Assembly (NCBI RefSeq): GCF_016908975.1
Contig: NZ_JAFBEX010000015.1
Coordinates: forward strand, 62,001 to 126,000
DNA length: 64,000 nt
Reading direction: 5' to 3'
Origin: Neobacillus cucumis
GTDB lineage: Bacteria; Bacillota; Bacilli; Bacillales; Cytobacillaceae
Below are positions 38,686 through 47,524 of this stretch, one piece after another. Below the pieces are notes generated by a model that did not search any database, was not told the DNA's origin, and was given only the letters and a program-made list of their open reading frames with translations. Made by a program: the position numbers and the translations under genes. Numbering within the stretch: the first letter of the stretch is position 1; every line of letters begins with the position of its first letter.

Positions 38686-38737
38686 TGTTAGGAAACCTAA
38701 CACAAACAGTGCAATCCTCTTTTTTCTCCTTTATACT
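38686..38737 (+). promoter_or_regulatory. TnrA/GlnR box and promoter of the permease unit
   Basis: TGTTAGGAAACCTAACA (38686-38702) fits TGTNA-N7-TNACA exactly. A -10-like TATACT lies at 38732-38737, placing the box centre about 50 bases before the predicted start, the position at which TnrA activates in B. subtilis. Confidence 0.82.
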
Positions 38738-38794
38738 TCAACGTATCAACCACATAAAGGTTTCTCATTTTAAAAATCGGGAAACAAAATTTGC

Positions 38795-38917
38795 TTTCTA
38801 GGGTTCCGTTTAAAAATTTTTAAAGTCTGGACCGAGAGAGAGCGTACAGTTCGGCTGTATACACGGAGGGATAAAAGCCCGGGAGAATTTTTTTAATAAA
38901 AATTCTCCCGGGCTTTT
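38795..38917 (+). promoter_or_regulatory. Guanidine-I (ykkC) riboswitch with terminator
   Basis: The aptamer blocks are all present: CTAGGGTTCCG at 38799, CTGGACCGAGAGAG near 38827, ACACGGAGGGATAAAAG and CCCGGGAGA. The last block is also the first arm of a terminator (38873-38917: GCCCGGGAGAAT and its complement, then T). Guanidine binding should sequester this arm and allow read-through to the permease. This arrangement is that of an ON switch. Confidence 0.93.
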
Positions 38918-38955
38918 ACTTTTCCAATCAAATTATGGAAAAGGATGGATCAAAA

Positions 38956-40308
38956 ATGAACGAAAAACCAACACTTGCCAAATCACTAACACTAAGCCAA
39001 GTTGTTTTTATGGGGCTCGCTTGGATGACACCGATGATTTATTTCACTGTTTACGGGGTTGCCTTCGAGGCTGCTGGAGGAATGCTCGCAGCGGCTTATG
39101 TCACCGCATTTATTGCAATCTTCTTTACTGCTTATAGCTATAGTCAAATGGTAAAGGCCTATCCTATTTCTGGTTCAGCCTATATTTATACCAAAAAAGC
39201 TGTTCACCCCATTGCTGGTTATTTAGTTGGCTGGGCCCTTCTATTAGACTATATTTTCTCTCCCATTATTGCGATCCTTACTTTTGGCATCTTTATGAAT
39301 ACCGAATTTCCTTCCATACCTGTTTTTGTATGGATTATCGTGATGAATGTAGTCCTTTCGCTCGTCAATATTATCGGGATTAAATCAGCTGCTCGCGTAA
39401 GCGGTTTGTCAGTCCTCTTCCAAATTGCGTTTATCATTCTCTTTTGTATTTTAGTAGCGAAGGATATTCTAACTGGTCAAACGGATTCCACTTCTATTTT
39501 CACTTTAGCACCGTTTTTTAATGATCATACGTCAGTTGGCGGAGTTTTATCAGGAGCTGCTTTGATCTGTTTCTGTTTCCTTGGTTTTGATGCTGTTACC
39601 ACAATGGCTGAAGAGACAATTGAAGCAAAGAAAACTATTCCTAAAGCCATTTACCTGATTGTCATTATTGCGGTGGTTATGTATGTAGCGATTTCCTACT
39701 TATCACAAATTGCTTTCCCGAATTTCACTTTTACAAATCCAGATAATGCCGCATACAGTCTTGTTCAGCTTGTTGGAGGCAACTTATTAAGCTCGATTTT
39801 TATCATGGTATTAATCGTGGCGACCTTTACACAGGGTGTCTCATCTGTCACAAGTGTCAGCCGCTTCCTTTTTGCTCTTGGACGTGAATCGATATTGCCC
39901 AAAAAATTATTTACGACGATTCATCCAAAATACAAAACACCCGTTTCAAACATTGTCTTTGTTTCAGTCATTTCTCTTTCAGCAGTGTTTATCAATCTTG
40001 ATTCTGCCGTGCTTTTTGTAAGTTTTGGTGCTCTAACTGCGTTTACGTTTGTGAATCTTTCTGTCATCTTCCATTACTATATCAAGCAGAAAAGAAGGTC
40101 ACCTAAGGAGACGTTCATGTACCTAATCTTCCCACTTATTGGGGCTGGTTTCATCGGATGGCTACTAACATTGCTTGATAAAACAACTCTTATGATTGGA
40201 TTGATTTGGGTGACGATTGGGTTCATATACCTGTTCGTTAAATCAAAATGGGAATCAGCGCGTGATAGAAAATACGCAATCACCGAGGTGAAACAACTAG
40301 TTGACTAG
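38956..40308 (+). CDS. APC-family permease of the guanidine locus
   Basis: A 450-residue transporter with 12 spans of the APC superfamily. The first span reads LTLSQVVFMGLAWMTPMIYF, and the conserved GFDAVTTMAEETIEAKKTIP segment is present. Relatives are putrescine- and amine-type permeases. The riboswitch directly upstream and the guanidine operon downstream make guanidine, or a guanidinylated compound, the likely substrate. The ATG at 38956 has AAGGA ten bases ahead; another ATG 21 bases upstream lacks a site. The transcript unit is distinct from the degradation genes, each unit having its own riboswitch. Confidence 0.88.
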   Translation: MNEKPTLAKSLTLSQVVFMGLAWMTPMIYFTVYGVAFEAAGGMLAAAYVTAFIAIFFTAYSYSQMVKAYPISGSAYIYTKKAVHPIAGYLVGWALLLDYIFSPIIAILTFGIFMNTEFPSIPVFVWIIVMNVVLSLVNIIGIKSAARVSGLSVLFQIAFIILFCILVAKDILTGQTDSTSIFTLAPFFNDHTSVGGVLSGAALICFCFLGFDAVTTMAEETIEAKKTIPKAIYLIVIIAVVMYVAISYLSQIAFPNFTFTNPDNAAYSLVQLVGGNLLSSIFIMVLIVATFTQGVSSVTSVSRFLFALGRESILPKKLFTTIHPKYKTPVSNIVFVSVISLSAVFINLDSAVLFVSFGALTAFTFVNLSVIFHYYIKQKRRSPKETFMYLIFPLIGAGFIGWLLTLLDKTTLMIGLIWVTIGFIYLFVKSKWESARDRKYAITEVKQLVD

Positions 40309-40317
40309 CAAAAACTA

Positions 40318-40370
40318 TGTTAGAAAATCTAACACGAATGTTGTTGGATCTCACATTCAAACGATATACT
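40318..40370 (+). promoter_or_regulatory. TnrA/GlnR box and promoter of the guanidine degradation unit
   Basis: TGTTAGAAAATCTAACA (40318-40334) is a second exact TGTNA-N7-TNACA site. TATACT at 40365-40370 puts its centre about 51 bases before the predicted start, the same geometry as in the permease unit. Confidence 0.82.
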
Positions 40371-40388
40371 AAAACCATCTTAAATAAA

Positions 40389-40542
40389 GGTTCCCACAAA
40401 TGGTTGGGAACAAAAAGCTCTCTAGGGTTCCGTTTAAAGAAACATCTTTAAAGACTGGTCCGAGAGAGAGCGTACAGTTTAGCTGTATACACGGAAGGAT
40501 AAAAGCCTGGGAGATTCATCTCCCTATGGTTTTTATCCTTTT
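40389..40542 (+). promoter_or_regulatory. Second guanidine-I (ykkC) riboswitch with terminator
   Basis: The aptamer blocks CTAGGGTTCCG (40422), ACTGGTCCGAGAGAG (near 40454), ACACGGAAGGATAAAAG and CCTGGGAGA are present. The 3' part overlaps a terminator stem (about 40496-40542; GGGAGAT/ATCTCCC, closed by GGATAAAA/TTTTATCC, then T). An extra hairpin GTTCCCA/TGGGAAC (40390-40410) stands just before the aptamer. It controls the four degradation genes. Confidence 0.93.
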
Positions 40543-40570
40543 TAATTTTATGACGAGGAGGAAAAAACAT

Positions 40571-41311
40571 ATGTACACTCTATCACCATCCCAAATATCA
40601 AAAACGATACCCGCGGGAGGAAAATGGTCTACCCCTATTAGCCGCGGAAAACAAATCACTTTTACAGCACTCGAGGACGGTGCAAATATTTCGCTTCTGC
40701 TATATAACGCCCATGATCCAGCAGAGCGTTATAATATGCCAGATACACTAAAAGCAAAGCACACTTCTCATTTAACAAAGGGACACGTTTTAATGAGCGA
40801 CAACGGCAGGGTGCTTGCGAGCATCATTGAAGATACTCTCGGCTGGCACGATACCATTTCGGGGTATACCTCTCGGGCACTGACCAACCAAAAATATGGC
40901 ATCACCTCTTACCAAAAACAACGAAATGATTTTTACAGAAGCGGGGAAGAAAATTTTTCAGTTGAGCTATTCCGTAATGGTTTAACACCTAGAGATCTGA
41001 CACCAGTCATCAATCTATTTTCTAAGGTTTATGCTGACCATGAAGGAAATTTACATTATGTCGCGGAACATAGCCAAAAAGGTGACACTGTGACGCTTCG
41101 GACAGAAATGGACATTATTTTGGTCTTATCCAATACGCCGAACCCACTCAATCCAGCAACGGCATACCCTTCCGTTCCTGTTCAAATATCGATTTCTGAA
41201 GCTGATCCAGTTCAAGAAAATGATCTTTGTTTAAATTATCGACCTGAAAACCGTCGTGCATTTGAAAATACATGGGAATACGTTTTACTTTCCAAAGGAG
41301 GAATTCGCTAA
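40571..41311 (+). CDS. cgdA: Carboxyguanidine deiminase subunit (urea carboxylase-associated protein)
   Basis: A 246-residue member of the DUF1989/UAAP family. With its partner it hydrolyses carboxyguanidine made by the downstream carboxylase to allophanate and ammonia. Family segments seen are [34 protein letters not shown] and [16 protein letters not shown]. Conserved cysteines present in its partner are absent here, as usual for one of the two subunits. GAGGAGG precedes the ATG at 40571. Its stop overlaps the next start by one base (TAATG). Which subunit is A and which is B follows gene order and is not certain. Confidence 0.82.
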   Translation: MYTLSPSQISKTIPAGGKWSTPISRGKQITFTALEDGANISLLLYNAHDPAERYNMPDTLKAKHTSHLTKGHVLMSDNGRVLASIIEDTLGWHDTISGYTSRALTNQKYGITSYQKQRNDFYRSGEENFSVELFRNGLTPRDLTPVINLFSKVYADHEGNLHYVAEHSQKGDTVTLRTEMDIILVLSNTPNPLNPATAYPSVPVQISISEADPVQENDLCLNYRPENRRAFENTWEYVLLSKGGIR

Positions 41312-41961
41312 TGGCTGTTTTAAATCATGCAGTAAGTGAGAGAAAAATGGAAAATGCCTTTTATAACAAAACCATCCCGGCTGGTGAAGGATGGATATAC
41401 ACCCTCGAGCCTGGGCAGGTCCTTCGAATTGTCGACCTAGAAGGCAATCAAGCAGCGGATACCCTTTTCTATGACGCAGACCATCCTTCTGATCATTATA
41501 GTGCAGTCAACACTATTCAAAGACAGGGCAATGTTTATCTGTCAACTGGATCCGTCCTTGTATCCGAATCCGGAAAAGAACTTGTTCAAATTGTCGCCGA
41601 CACTTGCGGCCGTCACGATACCCTTGGTGGTGCCTGTTCCGCACAAAGCAACACGGTAAGGTATTCGCATGATACACTGCCAATGCATAATTGCCGTGAT
41701 ACCTTTATGCTCCAATTAGCGAAATACGACAGCAGATTCACAAAGCGGGATTTAGCTCCCAATGTCAATTTCTTCATGAACGTTCCTCTTACACCTGAGG
41801 GAGGATTGACATTTGCAGATGGTGTGTCTGCACCAGGTTACTATGTAGAACTAAAAGCAATCTCGAGAACACTCGTTCTAATCAGTAACTGTCCGCAGCT
41901 TAATAACCCTTGTAATGCGTATAATCCGACACCTATTCAAGTATTAGTCTGGGATAAATAA
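41311..41961 (+). CDS. cgdB: Carboxyguanidine deiminase partner subunit (urea carboxylase-associated protein)
   Basis: A 216-residue DUF1989/UAAP-family protein forming the deiminase with the preceding gene product. The likely metal-binding residues are in [16 protein letters not shown] and in MHNCRDTF, which hold the conserved Cys and His of the family; [15 protein letters not shown] is another signature. AAAGGAGG precedes the ATG, which overlaps the previous stop. It is followed by a palindromic repeat and then the carboxylase gene. Confidence 0.85.
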   Translation: MAVLNHAVSERKMENAFYNKTIPAGEGWIYTLEPGQVLRIVDLEGNQAADTLFYDADHPSDHYSAVNTIQRQGNVYLSTGSVLVSESGKELVQIVADTCGRHDTLGGACSAQSNTVRYSHDTLPMHNCRDTFMLQLAKYDSRFTKRDLAPNVNFFMNVPLTPEGGLTFADGVSAPGYYVELKAISRTLVLISNCPQLNNPCNAYNPTPIQVLVWDK

Positions 41962-41962
41962 T

Positions 41963-42046
41963 AAGAAAAGCGCAAGCGCCTCGGTCAGCCCCGACAAGCT
42001 TAAGACCTCGAGGGGCTAGGCGCTGGAGCTAGACAATTCTTGAAGT
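41963..42046. repeat. Palindromic intergenic repeat, short form, inside the operon
   Basis: About 84 bp nearly identical to the ends of the repeat at 25421-25554 but lacking its inner 50 bp. The arms AGCGCC/GGCGCT and AGCCCCGA/CGAGGGGCT can fold. It occupies almost all of the gap between cgdB and the carboxylase gene. Confidence 0.8.
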
Positions 42047-42090
42047 CGATTTTAACGTTCTTAACATCTCAACTAAAGGAGTGTTCATCC

Positions 42091-45000
42091 ATGTTTAAAA
42101 AGATATTAATTGCCAACCGTGGCGCCATTGCTGTTCGAATTGAAAGAACATTGCGAAAGATGGGCATCCAATCTGTCGCTGTATATACGAAAGCCGATCA
42201 AGACAGCCTTCATGTAGACTTTGCCGATCAGGCCATATTAATTGGCGAAGGTCCTGCTAAAGATAGTTATTTAAATGCTGACCTCATTTTACAGGCAGCG
42301 ATTGACAACGGAGTAAATGCCATTCACCCAGGCTATGGATTTTTAAGTGAAAATGCTGATTTCGCTCGTGCTTGTCGTGAAAAAGGAATTACTTTTATTG
42401 GACCAACTCCAGAGCAGATGGAGCTGTTTGGCTTAAAACACTCTGCACGTGAAATTGCGGTAAACGCAAATGTTCCCCTTCTTCCAGGAACATCTCTTAT
42501 TACCGATTTAAACACGGCTCTTTTAGAGGCTGAACGGATCGGCTATCCGATTATGTTAAAAAGTACGGCCGGTGGCGGCGGAATTGGAATGCGAGTTTGC
42601 CACGATTCTCTCTCCCTCCGTGAGGCGTTTGATTCTGTGTGTAGATTAGCGGAGGCGAATTTTAATAATGGCGGTGTATTTTTAGAGAAATACATTCAAA
42701 AAGCCCGACATGTAGAGGTTCAGATATTTGGAAATGAGTATGGTGAAGTGGCTGCACTTGGTGAACGTGATTGTTCAATCCAGCGCCGCAACCAAAAAGT
42801 GGTTGAAGAAAGTCCCGCTCCCTGCTTCCCTTCTGCTGTAAGAGAAGAAATGCTTGCCTCCGCGAAACGATTAGCATCTGAAGTTGGCTATCGTAGTGCC
42901 GGTACGGTTGAATTTTTATATGATCCCAACGAGGAACGCTTTTATTTTCTAGAAGTCAACACCCGTCTTCAAGTGGAGCACGGTGTAACCGAAGAAGTGT
43001 TGAACATTGATTTGGTTGAATGGATGGTCCGGGAAGCTGCTGGTGAATTACGTTCCTTAGATTCACTCTACTCAGCTCCAAAAGGACACAGTATTCAGGC
43101 TCGTATCTATGCCGAAGATTGCTTAAATGACTTCCGTCCAAGTGGCGGTCAGCTTGATAAGGTTGTGTTTTCCGACAATGCGCGTATTGAAACATGGGTT
43201 CGTGATGGTCTAGTGGTTACTCCCCTTTATGACCCAATGTTAGCGAAAATTATTGTTCATGCGGACACCCGGGAAGAAGCACTGGATCAGTTGAGTTTAG
43301 CTCTTGAAGATACTCGCCTATATGGTGTTACCACAAATCTTCAATATATTCAGGCTCTATTGGCTGAAAAGGATTGCCGGACTGGAAATGTCCATACACA
43401 AATGTTAAAGGAGTTTTTCCCAGACGAATCTGCGATTGAAGTGCTCGATGGCGGAATCCAAACAACTGTTCAAGACTGGCCTGGTCGAGTTGGACATTGG
43501 GATGTAGGCGTTCCCCCTTGTGGACCGATGGATCCGTTCTCTTTTAGAATCGGTAATAAATTACTTGGCAATGAAGATCATGCTGCTGGTCTTGAATTGA
43601 CACTTCGCGGCGGCTCCTATCGCTTCCGTAGTGATATGACGATTGTTTTATCGGGTGCAGATATGAATGCCAAGCTTGATGATCAGAAAGTACCAATGTA
43701 TAAGGTTCTTGAAGTTCAGCGTGGACAGGTTCTTTCCTTTGGAGAAGCCGCTTCTGGTATGCGTACTTATTTATTAGTAGCTGGCGGATTGGATATGCCG
43801 CTTCATCTCGGTAGTGCATCAACCTTTACTCTCGGTGGCTTTGGCGGTCATGGCGGCAGAGCTCTTCGAACCGGGGATGTGTTACGCGTTAATCGAAGTG
43901 AGATTACTTTGACAAACGAGCTTCCTGCTGTAAAGCAACCTACTATCGAACAGAACTGGACGATTGGCGTGATCCCTGGTCCGCATTGTACAGAAGAATT
44001 TCTATTACCTGACTACTTAGATCAATTAACAAGCACAAGCTGGGAAGTTCATTTTAACAGCTCACGGACCGGTGTCCGCTTGATAGGTCCCGCTCCCCTT
44101 TGGGCACGAGAAGATGGTGGAGAAGCAGGTCTTCATCCATCCAATATTCACGATAACGCCTATGCAATTGGTACATTGGATTTAACTGGTGATATGCCAA
44201 TTTTACTTGGACCGGATGGCCCTAGTTTAGGTGGATTCGTTTGTCCTGTAACCACTGCATCAGCCGAATTCTGGAAGATTGGCCAGCTACATGCCGGAGA
44301 CCGGATTCAATTCCGCTTACTTACTCTTGAAGAAGCAGATAAGCTTCGTAAACAGCAAGAGCAATTTCTAGAATCAGTTGGCACAATGGATACTGGTATT
44401 GACGAACTTCCCTCCTTACCTAAAGAGGTTAAATCATTTTCAACGGACTACCCTGTTCTTCGTAGAGTTTCTAACGGTAACTTTCCGATGACGATTCGTG
44501 CAGCAGGAGATGCGAACATACTAATTGAATACGGCGACTTGGAGCTGGATCTTCTACTTCGTTTTCAGGTGCATGCCTTAATGGAAGCAATCAAAATGGA
44601 GTCAAACATTCCGGTATTAGATTTGACACCAGGTATTCGTTCCCTTCAGGTCCATTTTAATGCAACGGAAATGTCCATTTTATCTGCAGTTGAGATGATT
44701 GTTTCGATTCATGAGAAACTGCCTCGATTAGAAGAAATGGAAGTTCCGTCCCGTATTGTTCGCTTGCCGCTTTCGTGGGATGATCCGGCAACAAGACTTG
44801 CCATCGATCGTTACCAACAAAATGTACGACCTGATGCACCTTGGTGCCCAAGCAATCTTGAGTTCATCCGCCGCGTTAATGGACTAAAGGACATTGAAGA
44901 GGTAAAACGAGTTGTTTTTGATGCCAATTACCTTGTACTTGGTCTAGGTGATGTTTATCTTGGGGCCCCTGTTGCAACACCTGTAGACCCTCGTCACCGG

Positions 45001-45750
45001 TTAGTAACAACGAAATACAATCCTGCTCGAACATGGACACCGGAAAATGCTGTTGGAATTGGCGGAGCATACATGTGTGTATATGGAATGGAAGGACCTG
45101 GTGGATATCAATTTGTTGGGCGTACTGTCCAGGTTTGGAACCGTCTGCGCGAGACAAAAAGCTTCCAGAGAGACACACCATGGCTGCTTCGGTTCTTTGA
45201 CCAAATTCAATTCTATCCAGTCAGTGCCGAAGAACTACTCGAAATGCGTGAAGACTTTTTACGAGGCCGCTTTGAAGTGGATATTACCGAAACAACTTTT
45301 AAACTTGGCGATTATTTAACTTTCCTAGACTCTATCAAAGAGAGCACGGAACAATTCCGTGAAACACAGCAAGCAGCCTTTCGTGCGGAACGAGAAAACT
45401 GGCGCAAAAATGGTCTTGCCGAATTTGTTTCAGAGCATGAAGTTGAGGAAGCTGTTGAGGAAGTTCTGCCAGAAGGTGCTGAAGGAGTTCGGACCGCCTT
45501 GCCAGGCAGCATATGGAAAGTACTAGTTGCCCCAGGCGATGAAGTAAAAAAAGGTGATACTTTAATTATTGAAGAAAGTATGAAAATGGAATTTCCACAA
45601 CTGGCACCATGTGACGGCTTTATTCATTCGATCTATGTTTCACCGGGAGATGAAGTTCATGCAGGTCAGTTAATTGTCTCCATTACAAAGGAAAAGCGAG
45701 GTGCAACCAATGCAAACGATCAAAATACCGCAAACGCTGTGCATTCATGA
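42091..45750 (+). CDS. Biotin-dependent guanidine/urea carboxylase
   Basis: A 1219-residue single-chain carboxylase. Order of domains: biotin carboxylase (about 1-450; GGGGIGMRVC, ERDCSIQRRNQKVVEE, EVNTRLQVEHGVTEE), a central carboxyltransferase part made of KipA- and KipI-like segments (about 460-1080; GGIQTTVQDWPGRVGHWDVG; GVRLIGPAPLWARED), and a C-terminal biotinyl domain with Lys1165 in EESMKMEFP. It ATP-dependently carboxylates guanidine (or urea). The deiminase subunits and guanidine riboswitch argue for guanidine as the true substrate, as shown for such clusters in other bacteria. AAAGGAG precedes the ATG at 42091. Confidence 0.92.
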   Translation: MFKKILIANRGAIAVRIERTLRKMGIQSVAVYTKADQDSLHVDFADQAILIGEGPAKDSYLNADLILQAAIDNGVNAIHPGYGFLSENADFARACREKGITFIGPTPEQMELFGLKHSAREIAVNANVPLLPGTSLITDLNTALLEAERIGYPIMLKSTAGGGGIGMRVCHDSLSLREAFDSVCRLAEANFNNGGVFLEKYIQKARHVEVQIFGNEYGEVAALGERDCSIQRRNQKVVEESPAPCFPSAVREEMLASAKRLASEVGYRSAGTVEFLYDPNEERFYFLEVNTRLQVEHGVTEEVLNIDLVEWMVREAAGELRSLDSLYSAPKGHSIQARIYAEDCLNDFRPSGGQLDKVVFSDNARIETWVRDGLVVTPLYDPMLAKIIVHADTREEALDQLSLALEDTRLYGVTTNLQYIQALLAEKDCRTGNVHTQMLKEFFPDESAIEVLDGGIQTTVQDWPGRVGHWDVGVPPCGPMDPFSFRIGNKLLGNEDHAAGLELTLRGGSYRFRSDMTIVLSGADMNAKLDDQKVPMYKVLEVQRGQVLSFGEAASGMRTYLLVAGGLDMPLHLGSASTFTLGGFGGHGGRALRTGDVLRVNRSEITLTNELPAVKQPTIEQNWTIGVIPGPHCTEEFLLPDYLDQLTSTSWEVHFNSSRTGVRLIGPAPLWAREDGGEAGLHPSNIHDNAYAIGTLDLTGDMPILLGPDGPSLGGFVCPVTTASAEFWKIGQLHAGDRIQFRLLTLEEADKLRKQQEQFLESVGTMDTGIDELPSLPKEVKSFSTDYPVLRRVSNGNFPMTIRAAGDANILIEYGDLELDLLLRFQVHALMEAIKMESNIPVLDLTPGIRSLQVHFNATEMSILSAVEMIVSIHEKLPRLEEMEVPSRIVRLPLSWDDPATRLAIDRYQQNVRPDAPWCPSNLEFIRRVNGLKDIEEVKRVVFDANYLVLGLGDVYLGAPVATPVDPRHRLVTTKYNPARTWTPENAVGIGGAYMCVYGMEGPGGYQFVGRTVQVWNRLRETKSFQRDTPWLLRFFDQIQFYPVSAEELLEMREDFLRGRFEVDITETTFKLGDYLTFLDSIKESTEQFRETQQAAFRAERENWRKNGLAEFVSEHEVEEAVEEVLPEGAEGVRTALPGSIWKVLVAPGDEVKKGDTLIIEESMKMEFPQLAPCDGFIHSIYVSPGDEVHAGQLIVSITKEKRGATNANDQNTANAVHS

Positions 45751-47446
45751 GTTGAAGAAAAACTATCAATCTAATACACTTACACCGGAAGCCGTTTGTA
45801 AGGAAATTATCAAACGTGCAGAGGCAGATAAAGAGTTTAATATTTGGATTACCCCTCCTTCCATGGAGCTTATGCAGCCCTACCTCAATCGATTAAAGCA
45901 AATGGACCCAGAGCAAACACCGCTCTGGGGAATCCCTTTTGCGATCAAGGACAATATCGATTTAGCCAAAGTTTCGACCACTGCGGGCTGTGCAGAATTT
46001 GCCTATACCCCAACGGAACATGCTACAACAGTAAAGCGGTTAATTGAAGCAGGAGCCATTCCTGTTGGTAAAACCAATCTTGATCAATTTGCAACCGGAC
46101 TTGTAGGAACACGGAGCCCCTTTGGAGAAACGAATAACGCTCTTAATCCTGAACTCATTAGCGGTGGCTCTAGTTCTGGTTCAGCCGTATCCGTTGCCCG
46201 TGGTCTTGCTTCTTTTTCTCTAGGTACAGATACCGCAGGGTCTGGACGTGTACCCGCTGCCTTAAATAGACTAGTAGGGTTTAAGCCTAGTCTTGGCGCA
46301 TGGCCAGTTAAGGGTGTTGTTCCAGCTTGCGCGAGCATTGATTGTGTTACAGTATTTGCTAATAGTTTCAAGGAGGCCTTGCTTGTAGACGAAGTAGTCC
46401 GTGGGATTGACGAAGAAGATTCTTGGTCTCGTCCAATAAAGCGCCGTCCTAATGCACTCCCTGAAAAAATTCTTTTATTAAAAGAAGAACATGAATTTTT
46501 TGGACCCTATGCAGCCGAATATCGTCATGCATGGGAAGCTGCTATTGATCGGATTAAGCGCCTTTCGATTCCTGTTGAATACATTGATGGTAAATTTTTA
46601 TCCGATGCAGCAGCAACTCTTTATGATGGACCGTGGGTAGCTGAGCGCTGGGCAGATTTAGGCTCCTTCATTACTTCTAACAAAGAGATCGCTTTTCCTG
46701 TAACAGAAAAAGTCCTCCGTAATGGTGCAAATCCGAAATATGATGCTGCTTCTGTTTTTAAAGCGATTCACAAGCTGCAAACTTATAAACAAAAAGCACA
46801 TCAACAGCTTACCAATGCTGTATTGGTAATGCCAACAACCGGAGGGACATGGACACGTGACCAAGTTCGGGAGAATCCTATTGAAACGAACAGTAAAATG
46901 GGGCTTTATACGAATCATTGCAACCTTTTAGACCTCTGCGCCATTGCGGTGCCAAGCGATGATGCCGCAGAAAATCTGCCATTTGGCATTACAATGTTTT
47001 CTGGAAATGAAAACGAACACTTGATTTCCGGTCTTGCGGAACTTTTTCTACACGGGGTAAAATCTTCATCAAATACCACTACCGCCCTTGTCGCTGTATG
47101 TGGCCTGCACATGAGAGGATATCCACTGGAGAAACAGATGATTGAACACCAAGCTGTATTTGTTCGCGAGACCAAAACAGCTGCTAAATACAAAATGATC
47201 AAGTTAGCCACTGTTCCAGCAAAACCTGGTTTAATTCGGAATCATGCAGGAACTTCGATTGAATTGGAGTTGTGGGAAATGCCACTTTCAGAGGTTGGTT
47301 CTTTTGCTTCCTTAATCCCTTCCCCGCTTGGTCTTGGGAAAGTAGAGCTCGAAGATGGCAGCGAAGTTTTAGGATTTGTCTGCGAGGCAATCGCTGCGGA
47401 GGGTTCTGAAGATATTTCGTATACTGGCGGTTGGCGCTATCTTTAA
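45710..47446 (+). CDS. atzF: Allophanate hydrolase
   Basis: A 578-residue amidase-signature enzyme splitting allophanate to ammonia and CO2, the last step of the guanidine route. The Ser-cisSer-Lys triad is visible: the lysine in PFAIKDNIDL and the serines in SGGSSSGSAVSVARG; TDTAGSGRVPAA holds the nucleophile. The C-terminal 120 residues are the extra domain typical of allophanate hydrolases (KPGLIRNHAGTSIELELWEMP). The ATG at 45710 follows GAGGTG and overlaps the end of the carboxylase gene by 41 bases, so translation is coupled. The frame begins earlier but without a site. Confidence 0.93.
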   Translation: MQTIKIPQTLCIHELKKNYQSNTLTPEAVCKEIIKRAEADKEFNIWITPPSMELMQPYLNRLKQMDPEQTPLWGIPFAIKDNIDLAKVSTTAGCAEFAYTPTEHATTVKRLIEAGAIPVGKTNLDQFATGLVGTRSPFGETNNALNPELISGGSSSGSAVSVARGLASFSLGTDTAGSGRVPAALNRLVGFKPSLGAWPVKGVVPACASIDCVTVFANSFKEALLVDEVVRGIDEEDSWSRPIKRRPNALPEKILLLKEEHEFFGPYAAEYRHAWEAAIDRIKRLSIPVEYIDGKFLSDAAATLYDGPWVAERWADLGSFITSNKEIAFPVTEKVLRNGANPKYDAASVFKAIHKLQTYKQKAHQQLTNAVLVMPTTGGTWTRDQVRENPIETNSKMGLYTNHCNLLDLCAIAVPSDDAAENLPFGITMFSGNENEHLISGLAELFLHGVKSSSNTTTALVAVCGLHMRGYPLEKQMIEHQAVFVRETKTAAKYKMIKLATVPAKPGLIRNHAGTSIELELWEMPLSEVGSFASLIPSPLGLGKVELEDGSEVLGFVCEAIAAEGSEDISYTGGWRYL

Positions 47447-47459
47447 TTAAGAAATGTAG

Positions 47460-47496
47460 AGAGCCCATATAGAATTGTTCTACGTGGGCTCTTTGA
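47460..47496 (+). terminator. Terminator of the guanidine operon
   Basis: GAGCCCA pairs with TGGGCTC, followed by a T-rich stretch, just after the atzF stop. Confidence 0.7.
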
Positions 47497-47524
47497 TTTA
47501 GGGGCTCATGAACCTTCTTATCGC

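Noticed and set aside
40571..47446. A plain urea amidolyase pathway
   Set aside because: The two DUF1989 subunits and the guanidine-I riboswitches point to guanidine as substrate; a simple urea route would need neither. Urea carboxylation as a side activity remains possible.
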